This document shows, in pieces, positions 21,025 through 32,843 of a stretch of DNA of 64,000 bases (the first letter of the stretch is position 1; every line of letters starts with the position of its first letter). The stretch is from an uncultured bacterium (lineage in GTDB: Bacteria; Pseudomonadota; Alphaproteobacteria; Sphingomonadales; Sphingomonadaceae), in contig CAISGR010000318.1 in assembly GCA_903884945.1 (NCBI GenBank), positions 35,585 to 99,584 of the forward strand, given 5' to 3'. Both the position numbers and the translations under genes were made by a program. The notes below the pieces were generated by a model that was given only the letters and a program-made list of their open reading frames with translations, was not told where the DNA came from and made no database searches.

Positions 21025-22403
21025 ACGTGACTGATCCGATGCTGCCACCGGTCCGCGGACGGATCGATCGCATGGGCCGTTTGCTTGAAGCGGACCAGCG
21101 ATTGCAGGATTTGAACGCCCGCGCCGGCGGGGGGGTGGGCCAACCGGTGGCCGTTCCGCAGATCGCCACGCTGGCGCGGCTGGCGCAGCGCCTGGGCATT
21201 CTGGTCTCGCGTGGGGTCGTGGCCGCCGACGGAGACGACGACGTCGAATTGTGGGTCCGCGCGGAACCCGACACGGACGGCGTGCGCCTGATGATCACTG
21301 GCTGGCGCACGCGCGCTGCGTGGCATCCGGAAGCGGCGCAGGGCGAACGCGACGGCGATTTCCTGCGTAGCTCCGGGGACTGGCTGTGGGAAACCGATTC
21401 GGCACTGCGCATCACCTTCGTGTCGATCAGCGCGGGTGCCAAATATGGCTTCGATTCCGCAGCGATGCTCGGCCAGCCGCTGACCAGGCTCTTCTCGCTT
21501 GGCGAGGATCGCGAAGGGGCCTTTCCGATTCTCGGTGGAATCGCGATGCATCAGCGCTTCGACGACCAGCGCGCGACGATTCGTGCGACCGGGCGCGCCG
21601 TGCAGCTGTCCGCGAGTCCACGAACCGACCCGAGCGGTGCCTTTGCGGGCTTTATCGGCGCCGCGCATATGATCGACGATGCGCCGGCGGCCTCGCCCGT
21701 GTTGCAGCCGCAGCCGGCGCTCGGGGACCTGACCGAGGCTTTCGCCGCACGGCTCGATCATGCCCTGCGCGCGCCGCTTGGCCGGATCATCGCCAATGCG
21801 GACAGTATCAACGCGCAGTCGGAAGGGCCGCTCCGCCAGGACTATGCGGATTATGCCGCGGATATCGCGAGCGCCGGCCGTCATCTCATGGGGTTGGTCG
21901 ACGATCTCGTGGACCTGCAGGCGATCGAACGCCCGGATTTCATCGTGGGGCGGGAGCCGCTCGATCTCGCGGATGTCGCCCGCCGCGCCGCCGGCCTGCT
22001 CGCGGTGCGGGCATCCGAGGCGCAGGTACGCATCGACAAGCCGGGGGCGCAGGACTCGCTGCCCGCCACCGGTGAATTTCGCCGCGCGCTCCAGGTGCTG
22101 GTCAATCTCATCGGTAACGCAGTGCGTTATTCGCCGGCCGAAGGCATGGTATGGATCCGCACCGAGCGCGAGAACGGCATGGCCGCGATCATCGTCGCTG
22201 ACCAGGGCAAGGGTATCGCACCGGAGGATCAGGCGCGCATCTTCGAGAAGTTCGAGCGCGTCGATCCGCGCGAGCCGGGTGGCAGCGGCCTCGGGCTGTA
22301 CATCGCGCGCCGGCTGGCGCGCGCGATGGGCGGCGATGTGACCGTGGATAGCGCGCCGGGGCAGGGCGCGCGCTTCGTATTCACCCTGCCCTATCGGGCG
22401 TAA
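21021..22403 (+). CDS. PAS-domain sensor histidine kinase
   Basis: PAS-like WLWETDSALRITFVSISAGAKYGF; H-box ARLDHALRAPLGRIIANADSI; N/G boxes LVNLIGNAVRYSP, DQGKGIAPEDQARIFEKFER, GGSGLGLYIARRLA. Confidence 0.9.
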   Translation: MNVTDPMLPPVRGRIDRMGRLLEADQRLQDLNARAGGGVGQPVAVPQIATLARLAQRLGILVSRGVVAADGDDDVELWVRAEPDTDGVRLMITGWRTRAAWHPEAAQGERDGDFLRSSGDWLWETDSALRITFVSISAGAKYGFDSAAMLGQPLTRLFSLGEDREGAFPILGGIAMHQRFDDQRATIRATGRAVQLSASPRTDPSGAFAGFIGAAHMIDDAPAASPVLQPQPALGDLTEAFAARLDHALRAPLGRIIANADSINAQSEGPLRQDYADYAADIASAGRHLMGLVDDLVDLQAIERPDFIVGREPLDLADVARRAAGLLAVRASEAQVRIDKPGAQDSLPATGEFRRALQVLVNLIGNAVRYSPAEGMVWIRTERENGMAAIIVADQGKGIAPEDQARIFEKFERVDPREPGGSGLGLYIARRLARAMGGDVTVDSAPGQGARFVFTLPYRA

Positions 22404-22430
22404 ACGCTCGGCGACCCGCGGAAGCGGGTG

Positions 22431-22616
22431 TCAGCGCCGTCCGATCCGGATCAGTACGATCCCCGCAACCGCAAGCAATGCGCCCCAGACTGCCCAGATC
22501 CGCTGATCGAGCATGAAGCTGGAGGCCGGCCAGTGGATATAGCCGGTGCCCTGGCCGATCCACAGCAGGCCCATCAGCAGGGCCAGCACGCCGAGGATCG
22601 CGACCAGGGTACGCAT
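22431..22616 (-). CDS. Small membrane protein, 61 aa
   Basis: [61 protein letters not shown]; start abuts the gltA stop. Confidence 0.8.
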   Translation of the reverse strand: MRTLVAILGVLALLMGLLWIGQGTGYIHWPASSFMLDQRIWAVWGALLAVAGIVLIRIGRR

Positions 22617-23899
22617 CAGCGTGCCGTAACCGGGGTGTAATCGCGCTGCGTCGGGCCGGTATAGAGCTGGCGAGGACGGCCGATCTTCTGCGCCGGGTCG
22701 GAGATCATCTCGTTCCACTGCGCCACCCACCCGACGGTGCGGGCGAGCGCGAAGAGCGCGGTGAACATCGTCGTCGGGAAGCCGATCGCCGACAGGATGA
22801 CGCCCGAATAGAAATCGACGTTCGGGAAGAGCTTCTTCTCGATGAAGTACGGATCGTTGAGCGCCATTTCCTCGAGGTGAAGCGCGACGTCGAACACGGG
22901 ATCGTTGACACCCAGCGCGCCGAGCACTTCACGCACCGTCTGCTGCATCACCGTCGCGCGCGGATCGTAGTTCTTGTAGACGCGATGGCCGAAGCCCATC
23001 AGGCGGAACGGGTCGTTCTTGTCCTTGGCGCGCTCGATATAGTGCGGGATGCGATCGACCGTGCCGATCTCGCGCAGCATGTTGAGCGCTGCTTCATTGG
23101 CGCCGCCATGGGCCGGGCCCCACAAGCAGGCGATGCCGGCCGCGATGCAGGCGAACGGGTTCGCGCCCGAGGAACCGGCGAGGCGCACGGTCGAGGTCGA
23201 GGCGTTCTGCTCGTGATCGGCGTGCAGGATGAAGATCCGGTCGAGCGCCTTTTCCACGATCGGGTTCACGACATAAGGCTCGGCCGGAACGCCGAAGGTC
23301 ATGCGCAGGAAGTTGCCGGTGTAGGAGAGGCTGTTGTCGGGATAGAGGAAGGGCTGGCCGACGGAATATTTATAGGCCATCGCCGCGATCGTCGGCATCT
23401 TCGCGATCAGGCGGTGGCTCGCGATCATCCGCTGGTGCGGATCGGTGATGTCGGCCGAATCGTGATAGAAGGCGGAAAGCGCGCCGACCACGCCGCACAT
23501 GATCGCCATCGGATGGGCGTCGCGACGGAAGCCGCGATAGAAGGTCGCCAACTGCTCATGGAGCATCGTGTGGCGGCTGATCGTATAGGTGAACTTGCTG
23601 AGTTCGTCGGCGGAGGGAAGCTCGCCGTTCAACAGCAGGTACGATACTTCCATGAAGCTCGACTGCTCGGCGAGTTGTCCGATCGGATAGCCCCGGTGCA
23701 GAAGGACACCCTCGTCGCCATCGATATAGGTCAGCGCGGATTCGCAGCTCGCGGTGGAGGTGAAACCCGGATCATAGGTGAACATGCCCGTATCGGCGTA
23801 GAGCCGCCGGATATCGATGACGTCGGGTCCGGTACTGCCGGACATCACCGCATAATCATGCGCGGTGCCTGCCACGTCCAGCTTCGCGGTGTTGCTCAT
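22616..23899 (-). CDS. gltA: Citrate synthase
   Basis: [60 protein letters not shown]. Confidence 0.97.
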   Translation of the reverse strand: MSNTAKLDVAGTAHDYAVMSGSTGPDVIDIRRLYADTGMFTYDPGFTSTASCESALTYIDGDEGVLLHRGYPIGQLAEQSSFMEVSYLLLNGELPSADELSKFTYTISRHTMLHEQLATFYRGFRRDAHPMAIMCGVVGALSAFYHDSADITDPHQRMIASHRLIAKMPTIAAMAYKYSVGQPFLYPDNSLSYTGNFLRMTFGVPAEPYVVNPIVEKALDRIFILHADHEQNASTSTVRLAGSSGANPFACIAAGIACLWGPAHGGANEAALNMLREIGTVDRIPHYIERAKDKNDPFRLMGFGHRVYKNYDPRATVMQQTVREVLGALGVNDPVFDVALHLEEMALNDPYFIEKKLFPNVDFYSGVILSAIGFPTTMFTALFALARTVGWVAQWNEMISDPAQKIGRPRQLYTGPTQRDYTPVTAR

Positions 23900-23921
23900 C
23901 GATATGTCCTTTCTCGAACCT

Positions 23922-25427
23922 TCAGGCGGCCATGCGGTCGGCGATGCGGCCTAGGCTCTCCTCGCGCCCGAGCAGCTCGAGCACGTCGAAAATCCCGGGT
24001 GATGTCTTGCGCCCGGTCAGTGCCGCACGCAACGGTTGCGCGACCTGCCCGAGCTTAACACCCGCATCCTCCGCGACCCGGCGGACCGCTTCTTCGAGAG
24101 CCTCTGCATCCCAGTTGCCGACTGCGTCAAGGGCAGCATGCAGCTGTGCGAGCAATGCGGGTGCATCACCGGAGAGCAATGATGCTGCATCGCCGTCCAT
24201 TTCCAGTGGGCGCGTGCGAAACAGAAACGCCGCCCCGCTGGTGAGGTCGTTGAGATTCGCCGCTCGCGGCTTCAGCGACTCCATGCTGCGGCGAAGCATT
24301 TCCGCCTGCGATTCGCTCGGTTCGAACCCGAGTCGCGCCGTCACCAACTCGGCCAGGCGGGCATTGTCGGCGGTGCGGATATAATGGCCGTTCAGGTTCT
24401 CGAGCTTCTTCAAATCGAACCGGCTTGGTGACTTTCCGACATCGGCCAGGTCGAACCATTCCGTGGCCTGCTCGCGGCTGATGATCTCGTCGTCACCGTG
24501 CCCCCAGCCCAGGCGAAGAAGATAATTGCTCAGCGCCTCCGGCAGGATGCCGAGCTCGTCGCGATAATATTCTACGCCCACGGCGCCGTGGCGCTTGGAC
24601 ATCTTGCCGCCGTCGCTGCCATGGATCATCGGGATGTGCGCGTAGATCGGCTCTGGCCAACCCATTGCCCGGATGATCGGCAATTGGCGGAACGCGTTGT
24701 TAAGATGGTCGTCGCCGCGAATGACGTGCGTCACGCCCATGTCGTGATCGTCGACCACGACCGCGAGCATGTAGGTCGGCGTCCCGTCGGAGCGTAGCAG
24801 GACGAGATCGTCGATCTCTTCGTTCTGCACCGTGACAGAGCCCTGGACCCTGTCCTCGATCGTCGTCGCGCCTTCCTTGGGGGCCCTGAGCCTGACCACG
24901 AAAGGGGCGCCCTCGGGGGCCTCCGCCGGATCACGGTCGCGCCAGCGGCCGTCATAGCGCATCGGCTTGCCGGCAGCCTTCTGGCTCTCGCGCAGCGCCG
25001 TCAATTCCTCGGGCGTGGCATAGCATTTGTACGCATTGCCCTGCTCGATCATCTGATAGGCGACCTCTGCGTGTCGCTTCGCGCGCTCGAACTGGAAGAC
25101 GACATCACCGTCCCAGTCCAGACCGAGCCATTTCATCGAGCTCAGGATCGCGTCGATGGCGGGCTGGGTCGAACGCGCCCGATCGGTATCCTCGATGCGC
25201 AGCAGGAACTTGCCGCCGTAGTGACGGGCAAACAGCCAGTTGAACAGCGCAGTGCGTGCGCCGCCGATATGCAGATAGCCGGTCGGCGACGGCGCGAAGC
25301 GCGTCACCACGGCGGATGTTTCGGGCGTGCCGTTATCGGCCGCCGCGGTTTCAGACCTTGCGCCCAAACGCGCTTGCTCCCAGACTTGAAAATCGATGGC
25401 CAGTACAGCCGCCGAGGCCCCTAGCAT
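23922..25427 (-). CDS. gltX: Glutamate-tRNA ligase
   Basis: [45 protein letters not shown]; true start may be internal near 25308. Confidence 0.95.
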   Translation of the reverse strand: MLGASAAVLAIDFQVWEQARLGARSETAAADNGTPETSAVVTRFAPSPTGYLHIGGARTALFNWLFARHYGGKFLLRIEDTDRARSTQPAIDAILSSMKWLGLDWDGDVVFQFERAKRHAEVAYQMIEQGNAYKCYATPEELTALRESQKAAGKPMRYDGRWRDRDPAEAPEGAPFVVRLRAPKEGATTIEDRVQGSVTVQNEEIDDLVLLRSDGTPTYMLAVVVDDHDMGVTHVIRGDDHLNNAFRQLPIIRAMGWPEPIYAHIPMIHGSDGGKMSKRHGAVGVEYYRDELGILPEALSNYLLRLGWGHGDDEIISREQATEWFDLADVGKSPSRFDLKKLENLNGHYIRTADNARLAELVTARLGFEPSESQAEMLRRSMESLKPRAANLNDLTSGAAFLFRTRPLEMDGDAASLLSGDAPALLAQLHAALDAVGNWDAEALEEAVRRVAEDAGVKLGQVAQPLRAALTGRKTSPGIFDVLELLGREESLGRIADRMAA

Positions 25428-27735
25428 GCGACTGCGGCTGCTTCAAATCGCGGCCTGCGACAGGCTTCGCGTGGCCAAGGCGGCGATCGAGCGATGGCTT
25501 GAGGCGGAGCGTGATCAGCTGCCCCTCTGGGTGCCGGTGACGCTGGGGGCGGGGATCGCAGCCTGGTTCCTGTTGCCCGATCCCGCCTCGTGGTGGACAG
25601 CGCTGCTGACGCTTTCCGGCCTTGCACTCTTCGCATTCGCGATCGGGCGTGGAGGCCGTGCGGGCCGAATGGTGGCGCTAGGCGCGCTGCTGGGCGCCGC
25701 CGGAATCGCGCTGATCTGGTGGCGCGCCACCGGCGTCGCGATACGGGTGCTGGAACGACCGGTGATCGCCACGTTCGAGGCGCGCGTGGAACGGGTCGAG
25801 CCGCTGCCGGCGCGCGATCTCGTGCGACTGCGCCTGACGCCGCTCAAGGTCGTCGCCACGCCGCCGCGGCCGCCGCGAACGCGCGGCAGCGCTGGCCCTT
25901 TCGGGCAAAGCGCGCCGGAGGCCGTTGTCCTTCCCGCTCATGTCCGGGTCAATCTCGCGGCAGTGGACGTGCCGGCCGGCCTCGCGCGCGGCGCGACGAT
26001 CCGGCTCGGGGCGCGGCTGATGCCGCCACCACAACCGGCGGTGCCGGGCGCCTATGATTATGCCCGGGTCGCATGGTTCGACCGAATCGGGGCGACGGGG
26101 CGGGGCTTCGGACCGGTCAGGGTCCTCGCCTCCGGCACCGCGCCTGCCGGGGGGCTGCGCGAGCGGCTGTCGCGGCATATTCGCGAGAGCGTGCCCGGCG
26201 GCGGGGGTGCAATAGCCGCGGCACTGGCGACCGGCGACCAGGGCGCGATTCCCGCGGAGGACGCCGAGGCGATGCGGCGATCGGGGCTTGCCCATCTTCT
26301 GTCGGTGAGCGGCCTGCATATCACCGCGGTCGTGGGTGCCGTGATGTTGCTCGTCCTGCGCCTCCTCGCCTTGAGTCCGTGGCTCGCGCTTCGCTTCCGC
26401 CTGCCGCTGATCGCCGCCGGGGCAGGCGCGGTGGCGGCGATCGGCTACACCTTGCTGACCGGCGCCGAGGTGCCGACCATCCGGTCCTGCGTGGCGGCAC
26501 TCCTCGTCCTGATTGCCATGGCCATCGGGCGGGAGGCGATCACCTTGCGGCTCGTCGCGGCGGGGGCGTTCATCGTGCTGCTCCTCTACCCGGAAGCACT
26601 TGCGGGCCCGAGCTTCCAGCTCTCCTTTGCGGCGGTCGCTGCGATCGTCGCGCTCCATGAGCATCCGCGGGTGAAAGCGTGGTTCGCGCCGCGCGACGAA
26701 GGGAGATGGCGCAAGCTGGGACGCGGCCTTGCCTCGTTGTTGCTGACCGGGCTGGTCGTGGAACTGTCGCTGATGCCGATCGCGCTGTTTCATTTCCACA
26801 AGGCCGGCATCTATGGCGCGGTCGCCAATATCGTCGCGATCCCGCTGACCACCTTCGTGGTGATGCCGCTGGAAGCGCTGGCGTTGCTGTTCGACCTGAT
26901 CGGGCTGGGCGCGCCCTTCTGGTGGCTCGCGGGGCATGCGCTTGGCGTTCTCCTCTGGATCGCGCACGCTATCTCGACCATGCCCGGATCGGTGACGGCG
27001 CTGCCCGCGATGCCGGCTGGCGCCTATGGCCTGATGGCGTTCGGCGGTCTCTGGATCGCACTGTGGCGTACGCGCTGGCGCCGAAGCGGCGCCGTGCCCT
27101 TTGCAATCGGCGCGGGCTGGGCCCTGATGACGCCGGCGCCCGACCTGCTCGTGACGGGGGATGGCCGGCATGTCGGGCTTCGCACTGCCGGTGGTGGCCT
27201 TGCGCTGCTGCGCGATCGCGTCGGCGACTACACTGCCGATATGCTGACCGAGAATAGCGGCGTGGATGACGAGCCGCTGCTCCTCGCCGACCAGCCCGGC
27301 GCGCGCTGCAGCCGAGACATCTGCCTTGCCGAGCACGTGGCCGGCAGGCGAACCTGGCGCATTCTCGCCACCCGGAGCGCCTATCTCGTCCCTGCCAGCG
27401 AACTGATCGCAGCTTGTCGCACCGCCGACATCGTCGTCAGCGAACGTCGGCTTCCTGCGGCGTGCACGCCACGCTGGCTAAAGCTGGATCGCGCCCTGCT
27501 GGCCAGAACCGGCGGCGTCGCGATCACGCTCGCCACCGGCCATGTCACCAGCGTCCTGCACCCCGGCGACCGCCATCCCTGGCGTCAGACCCCGACGCCG
27601 ATCAGTCGTAGCGGCGCAGCAGGCCAGCGAGCTTACCCTGTACGCGCACCTGATCGGGGGCGTAGCGCTGGGGGTCATAGGCGCGGTTCGCCGGGTCGAG
27701 CCGGATCATCGCGCCTTCCCGACGGTAATATTTGA
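25396..27735 (+). CDS. comEC: ComEC/Rec2-family competence/DNA uptake protein
   Basis: [22 protein letters not shown]; multiple TMs; internal start at 25426 possible. Confidence 0.9.
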   Translation: MASTAAEAPSMRLRLLQIAACDRLRVAKAAIERWLEAERDQLPLWVPVTLGAGIAAWFLLPDPASWWTALLTLSGLALFAFAIGRGGRAGRMVALGALLGAAGIALIWWRATGVAIRVLERPVIATFEARVERVEPLPARDLVRLRLTPLKVVATPPRPPRTRGSAGPFGQSAPEAVVLPAHVRVNLAAVDVPAGLARGATIRLGARLMPPPQPAVPGAYDYARVAWFDRIGATGRGFGPVRVLASGTAPAGGLRERLSRHIRESVPGGGGAIAAALATGDQGAIPAEDAEAMRRSGLAHLLSVSGLHITAVVGAVMLLVLRLLALSPWLALRFRLPLIAAGAGAVAAIGYTLLTGAEVPTIRSCVAALLVLIAMAIGREAITLRLVAAGAFIVLLLYPEALAGPSFQLSFAAVAAIVALHEHPRVKAWFAPRDEGRWRKLGRGLASLLLTGLVVELSLMPIALFHFHKAGIYGAVANIVAIPLTTFVVMPLEALALLFDLIGLGAPFWWLAGHALGVLLWIAHAISTMPGSVTALPAMPAGAYGLMAFGGLWIALWRTRWRRSGAVPFAIGAGWALMTPAPDLLVTGDGRHVGLRTAGGGLALLRDRVGDYTADMLTENSGVDDEPLLLADQPGARCSRDICLAEHVAGRRTWRILATRSAYLVPASELIAACRTADIVVSERRLPAACTPRWLKLDRALLARTGGVAITLATGHVTSVLHPGDRHPWRQTPTPISRSGAAGQRAYPVRAPDRGRSAGGHRRGSPGRAGSSRLPDGNI

Positions 27736-28276
27736 GTGTCGCCTCGCTGTCGTCGATCAATGCGACAATGATCTCGCCGTCGCGGGCCGTCTCGGCGCGA
27801 CGGATCAGCGCGTAATCGCCGTCCAGGATTCCGGCGTCGACCATCGAATCGCCCGAAACCTCCAGCGCATAATGCTCGCCGCTGCCGAGCAGCGCGGCGG
27901 GCACTGCCAACATCGAATGCCCTTCGAACGCCTCGATCGGCACGCCGGCGGCAATCCGGCCGTGCAGCGGGATCTCGATCACGTCATTGGCAGGCTCGGG
28001 CAGGTTCCGGACATTGCCGGGCGCGGGCGGGGCGGCTGGCGCCTTGCGCGCCGCCTCGGGCCGCTCGGGCATGCGCAGCACTTCGAGGGCACGGGCCCGA
28101 TTGGGCAGGCGCCGAATGAACTTGCGTTCCTCGAGTGCGCTGATCAGCCGGTGCACGCCCGACTTGGACTTGAGATCGAGCGCCTCCTTCATTTCCTCGA
28201 ACGAGGGCGACACGCCGCTCGCTTCGAGTCGGTCGTTGATGAAGCAGATCAGCTCATGCTGCTTGCGGGTAAGCAT
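27602..28276 (-). CDS. lexA: LexA repressor
   Basis: [84 protein letters not shown]. Confidence 0.97.
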   Translation of the reverse strand: MLTRKQHELICFINDRLEASGVSPSFEEMKEALDLKSKSGVHRLISALEERKFIRRLPNRARALEVLRMPERPEAARKAPAAPPAPGNVRNLPEPANDVIEIPLHGRIAAGVPIEAFEGHSMLAVPAALLGSGEHYALEVSGDSMVDAGILDGDYALIRRAETARDGEIIVALIDDSEATLKYYRREGAMIRLDPANRAYDPQRYAPDQVRVQGKLAGLLRRYD

Positions 28277-28292
28277 CCCAGGTCCTCCGTCG

Positions 28293-28307
28293 GAACAGAC
28301 TGGGAAC
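28293..28307 (-). promoter_or_regulatory. Alphaproteobacterial SOS box of lexA
   Basis: Minus strand GTTC-CCAGTCT-GTTC, exact GTTC-N7-GTTC; a TTGACA -35 candidate at 28331-28336 overlaps the moeA stop codon. Confidence 0.85.
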
Positions 28308-28332
28308 GTTTATGCAATGTTCCGCACTGCTG

Positions 28333-29532
28333 TCAAGCAATGGTGACGATTTCCACCGGTTCGCCGGCGGCGATCGCCGGCGCGCCGGGCGTACGGACAA
28401 TCAGGCAGTTCGCCCGCGCAAGCGTGCGCAGCATCGAACTGTCCTGGATCGACGAAGCATAGACATGCCGGTCGCGCAGTTCGGCACGGAGATAGTCCTG
28501 GCGGTGATCATTCGCCGGCAGATCCTCGCCGAGGATGGCGGAGCTGGTCCGGGGCAGGGGATCGCGGGCGCCGGCCATCACGGCGATCAGCGGGCGGAGG
28601 AACAGCAGGGCGGTGACGAATGCCGAGACCGGGTTCCCCGGCAGACCCAGGACGATCGCCTCGCCCAGCCGACCGGCCATCATCGGCTTGCCGGGGCGTA
28701 GCGCGATGCGCCAGAAATCGAGCCTGCCGCCGGCTGCTTCCAGTGCCGGTCGCACCAGATCGTGATCGCCGACCGACGCGCCGCCGGTGGTCACCAGGAT
28801 ATCCGCCTGCACGGCTGCAAAGGCCGCCGTCATCACGTCGAGCCGGTCCGGCAGGATCCCGAGATCGGCGATCTCGACCGGCAGGTCGGCGAGCATTGCC
28901 GAGAGCATCGCACCGTTGGATTCGGGGAGCAGCGCACCGGTTAGGGCAGACCCGGGCGGAACGAGTTCGTCGCCGGTGGCGACGATCGCGACGCGGATCC
29001 GGCGATTGACGCAAAGTGCACCATGGCCGCCGGTTGCCGCGACGGCGATGCGGGCGGGCGTGAGCCGCTCCCCGCTGGCTACGAGCGGATCCCCCAGCGA
29101 GAAATCGAGCCCCTGGCGCCGGACATTGCGGCCCAGCGCGCGAGGTCCTTCGCCGGCCAGCAGGATGGAATCCCCGCTGCGCGCGGCCTCTTCCTGGACC
29201 AGTACCGTATCGGCGCCATCGGGCATCGCCGCGCCGGTGAAGATACGGACGGCTTCCTGCGGCCCCACGACGCTGCCCGGATAGGGGCGCCCCGCCGCGC
29301 TCTCGCCGATCAATCGGAACGGGCCGGGAAGATCGGCGAAGCGAATCGCATAGCCGTCCATCGCCGAGAGGTGCGTGGCGGGCTGGGTCCGCAGCGCTAG
29401 GATGTCGGAAGCTGCCCAACGTCCGCTTGCGTCGCGCACCGGGACGATTTCGGCCGGGACGGCCGGTGCCATCGCGAACAGGCGCGCCTGTGCTTCTTCG
29501 ACCGGCAGCAGGGAGGGAGGTTTTTTGTTCAT
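28333..29532 (-). CDS. moeA: Molybdopterin molybdotransferase
   Basis: MDGYAIR, TTGGASVGDHD, LGLPGNPVSAFV. Confidence 0.95.
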   Translation of the reverse strand: MNKKPPSLLPVEEAQARLFAMAPAVPAEIVPVRDASGRWAASDILALRTQPATHLSAMDGYAIRFADLPGPFRLIGESAAGRPYPGSVVGPQEAVRIFTGAAMPDGADTVLVQEEAARSGDSILLAGEGPRALGRNVRRQGLDFSLGDPLVASGERLTPARIAVAATGGHGALCVNRRIRVAIVATGDELVPPGSALTGALLPESNGAMLSAMLADLPVEIADLGILPDRLDVMTAAFAAVQADILVTTGGASVGDHDLVRPALEAAGGRLDFWRIALRPGKPMMAGRLGEAIVLGLPGNPVSAFVTALLFLRPLIAVMAGARDPLPRTSSAILGEDLPANDHRQDYLRAELRDRHVYASSIQDSSMLRTLARANCLIVRTPGAPAIAAGEPVEIVTIA

Positions 29533-29624
29533 CGCATCTCCCTAACGACCGGACAGGATGTACGTCGAGGGGCAGGGCGGATCCGGCGGGCGAAGCGTGT
29601 CGCCGCGGAGCAGCGCAGGCACGG

Positions 29625-30098
29625 CTATTCCGGTGCTTTCCAGTCGCCCGATTTGCCCCCCGTCTTGGTCAGCAGGCGCACGCCACTGATCGTCATGCCC
29701 TTATCGATCGCCTTGGCCATGTCGTAGACCGTCAGCAGCGCAACCGAAACGGCAGTGAGCGCTTCCATCTCCACCCCTGTCTTCGCGTCGGTCGCGGCGG
29801 TAGCGGTGGCGGTCACGCCGGTTTCGTCGACCACGAGATCGATCGCCGCGCGGGTGAGGGGGAGCGGATGGCAGAGCGGAATCAGGTCGCTCGTCCGCTT
29901 GGCGGCCATGATCCCCGCAATGCGCGCTGCCGCCAGAACGTCTCCCTTGAGTACCGTTCCGTCGCGGATCGCGCGGGCCGCCTTCGGGGTCATGTCGATG
30001 CGCCCGGTGGCGACTGCCTCGCGCATGGTGCTTGCCTTGCCGCCCACATCGACCATGTGCGCGGCACCGGCGGAATCGAGATGCGTCAGGTCGCTCAC
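29625..30098 (-). CDS. moaC: Cyclic pyranopterin monophosphate synthase
   Basis: [58 protein letters not shown]. Confidence 0.97.
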   Translation of the reverse strand: MSDLTHLDSAGAAHMVDVGGKASTMREAVATGRIDMTPKAARAIRDGTVLKGDVLAAARIAGIMAAKRTSDLIPLCHPLPLTRAAIDLVVDETGVTATATAATDAKTGVEMEALTAVSVALLTVYDMAKAIDKGMTISGVRLLTKTGGKSGDWKAPE

Positions 30099-30880
30099 CC
30101 GACCAGGGCCCGGGTCGCGGCCTCGACGTCATGCTGGCGCATCAGGGCCTCCCCGATGAGGAAGCAGTGAATGCCGTGCTCGGCCATCTGGTCGAGATCG
30201 TCACGGATGGTCAGGCCGCTCTCCGCGACGAAAGTGCAGCCCGCGGGTGCCTTGCCGACCAGGCGGTAGCTGTTTTCGAAATCGACGCTGAAGTCGCGCA
30301 GGTTGCGGTTGTTGACGCCGATCAGGCGCGACTTGAGCTTCAGCGCGCGGTCCAGTTCCCGCGCGTCGTGCACCTCGACCAGCACGTCCATGCCGCATTC
30401 GATCGCGCTTGCCTCGATCTCGGCGAGCAGGCCGTCGTCAAGCGCCGCCACGATGAGCAGGATCGCATCGGCACCGATCGCGCGCGATTCCGGGACCTGC
30501 CAGGGATCGACCATGAAATCCTTGCGCAGCACCGGGAGGCTGCACGCATCGCGCGCGGCGGTGAGATAGCTGTCTGCCCCCTGAAACCAGGGCTCGTCAG
30601 TCAGCACCGAAAGGCAGGTCGCGCCGCCCGCTTCATAGGCGCGGGCATGGGCGGGTGGATCGAAGTCGGCCCGGATAAGGCCCTTGGAGGGGCTCGCCTT
30701 CTTGATCTCGGCGATCAGGGCATGGCCGGTCGCCGCCCTGGCGTCGAGCGCGGCGCGAAATCCGCGCGGCTTGCTCTGTCGGGCGATGCCGGCGTCGATC
30801 TCCGAGAGCGGCATGGTCGCCTTGCGAGCGGCGACCTCGGCGCGCTTGGTTTCGAGAATACGTTCGAGAATATCGGTCAT
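30095..30880 (-). CDS. trpC: Indole-3-glycerol phosphate synthase
   Basis: [41 protein letters not shown]. Confidence 0.97.
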   Translation of the reverse strand: MTDILERILETKRAEVAARKATMPLSEIDAGIARQSKPRGFRAALDARAATGHALIAEIKKASPSKGLIRADFDPPAHARAYEAGGATCLSVLTDEPWFQGADSYLTAARDACSLPVLRKDFMVDPWQVPESRAIGADAILLIVAALDDGLLAEIEASAIECGMDVLVEVHDARELDRALKLKSRLIGVNNRNLRDFSVDFENSYRLVGKAPAGCTFVAESGLTIRDDLDQMAEHGIHCFLIGEALMRQHDVEAATRALVG

Positions 30881-31872
30881 GGGTATGCAATCCAGCGGTC
30901 GAGCAGGGCCTTCGCCCTGCCCGAATCGAGCGCGGCTGCCGCCTGCTCGGCGCCTTGCGGGAGGTCAATGGCGATGCCGGCGACCATCAGGGCCGCAGCG
31001 GCGTTGAGAAGCACGGCGTCGCGGTAGGCGCCGTGTTCACCCATCAGCAGGCGACGCAGCGCGGCGGCATTATAGGCAGGATCCCCGCCCCGGATCGCCG
31101 CGATGCCATGGCGCGCCAGATTGGCGTCCTCGGGCATGATTCGATCGGGCATGGCCAGCGTCCCGACGCTGACCGCCACGGTGGGGCCGGCCCCGGAGAC
31201 TTCGTCCAGTCCTTCCTCGCCGGAGACGACGAGCGCAGCTTCAGTGCCAAGCTGCTCGAGCGCCTGGGCATAGGGCGCGACATAGTCGGGGCGGGCGATG
31301 CCGATCAACTGGCGGGTAACGCGCGCCGGATTGGCGAGCGGCCCCATCAGGTTGAAGATCGTGCGGCGCCCGATACGGCGGCGGATCGGCGTGATGCGCT
31401 TCATCGCCGGATGATGGTTGGCCGCGAACAGAAAGGCGATCCCGATATCGCGCAGGCTGCCCTCCGCGTTGAGGCCGGCCCGTTCCATGTCCAGGCCGAG
31501 CGCCTCCAGCGTGTCGGCCGCACCGGCCTTGCTGGAAGCAGCGCGGTTGCCGTGCTTGGCGACGGGTACGCCACAGGCAGCAACGACGATGGAAACGGCG
31601 GTCGACACATTCAGCGTGTGGTGGCCGTCGCCGCCCGTGCCGCACACGTCGATCGCGCCATGGGGGGCCTCGATCGGGATGAGGCGCGCGCGCAGGGCCC
31701 GGGCCGCTTCGGCGATTTCGATACTGGTCTCGCCGCGGTCGCTGAGCGCGATCAGGAAGTCGGCGATTGCCTCCTCGGAAGTCTTCGCATCCAGGATATC
31801 GGCGAACGCCTGCGCCGCGCTCTCGTGCGAAAGCGGGGTGGAGGGATCCGGGAGAAGGGCCAGGGTGGTCAT
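30877..31872 (-). CDS. trpD: Anthranilate phosphoribosyltransferase
   Basis: [46 protein letters not shown]. Confidence 0.97.
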   Translation of the reverse strand: MTTLALLPDPSTPLSHESAAQAFADILDAKTSEEAIADFLIALSDRGETSIEIAEAARALRARLIPIEAPHGAIDVCGTGGDGHHTLNVSTAVSIVVAACGVPVAKHGNRAASSKAGAADTLEALGLDMERAGLNAEGSLRDIGIAFLFAANHHPAMKRITPIRRRIGRRTIFNLMGPLANPARVTRQLIGIARPDYVAPYAQALEQLGTEAALVVSGEEGLDEVSGAGPTVAVSVGTLAMPDRIMPEDANLARHGIAAIRGGDPAYNAAALRRLLMGEHGAYRDAVLLNAAAALMVAGIAIDLPQGAEQAAAALDSGRAKALLDRWIAYP

Positions 31873-31957
31873 GCCGCCGCTGCCACGGCCATCCCGGCGG
31901 GAAGCCGGCCTTCGCCCGGGAAGCGAGAATAGCGTGGGTGGCAGAGGTGGTTGAGAA

Positions 31958-32542
31958 TCACGCCGGCACCGTCACGTCGATGCCGGCAAGGCGCACGAAA
32001 TTCGCCAGCAACGCATGGCCATGCTCGGTGGCGATGCTTTCCGGATGAAACTGCACACCGTGAATCGGGAGCGTGGCATGGCGGAAACCCATCACCGAGC
32101 CGTCGTCGGCGGTCGCGTTGACGATCAGGTCGGCGGGAATGTCCTCGACGATCAGCGAATGGTAGCGCGTCGCGATGAACGGCGAGGGGAGACCTTCGAA
32201 CAGGCCCGTGCCGTCGTGCGAGACCGGAGACGTCTTGCCGTGCATCAGGCCGCCGCGAACGACGTGCCCGCCGAAATACTGGCCGATCGCCTGGTGGCCG
32301 AGGCATACGCCGAGCAACGGCTTTTCGGCCGCCGCGCAGGCCGCCACCAGATCGAGGCTGATGCCGGCCTCGTTCGGGGTGCAGGGGCCTGGCGAGATCA
32401 GGAAGCCCTGCGCGTTCGATTCGATCGCGTCGCGCGCGGTCAGGGCGTCGTTGCGCACGACCTTCACCGCTGCGCCCAGTTCCATCAGATAATGGACCAG
32501 GTTCCAGGTGAAGCTGTCGTAATTGTCGATGACGAGGATCAT
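31958..32542 (-). CDS. trpG: Anthranilate synthase glutamine amidotransferase component
   Basis: MILVIDNYDSFTWNLVHYL..LLGVCLGHQAIGQYFGG..GVQFHPESIATEHG. Confidence 0.97.
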   Translation of the reverse strand: MILVIDNYDSFTWNLVHYLMELGAAVKVVRNDALTARDAIESNAQGFLISPGPCTPNEAGISLDLVAACAAAEKPLLGVCLGHQAIGQYFGGHVVRGGLMHGKTSPVSHDGTGLFEGLPSPFIATRYHSLIVEDIPADLIVNATADDGSVMGFRHATLPIHGVQFHPESIATEHGHALLANFVRLAGIDVTVPA

Positions 32543-32843
32543 GGGCGAGCGCGCTAACGCTTTTGCCGCACGACCACAATCGGCCCGATTCCGTGCGACG
32601 CCCCAATCGCGCGACGAGCGGGCCGGCAATGCGGATGCGCGCGGGGCGCCGGCAACAGCGAAACCGCATCTTATCGGTGCCGCCGGTTTGAATCGCGCGC
32701 GGCAATCGCCATATCCCGCAACGTCATAGCCGGTCGTCAGGGAAGCAACGCCCCGATTGGAACATGATTCGGGCGATGTCGCGCTTCATTCAGGGTGGAG
32801 CAATCGCTAGGGGCGGAGGTGAACGCCGCCAGGAGGTCGCAGA

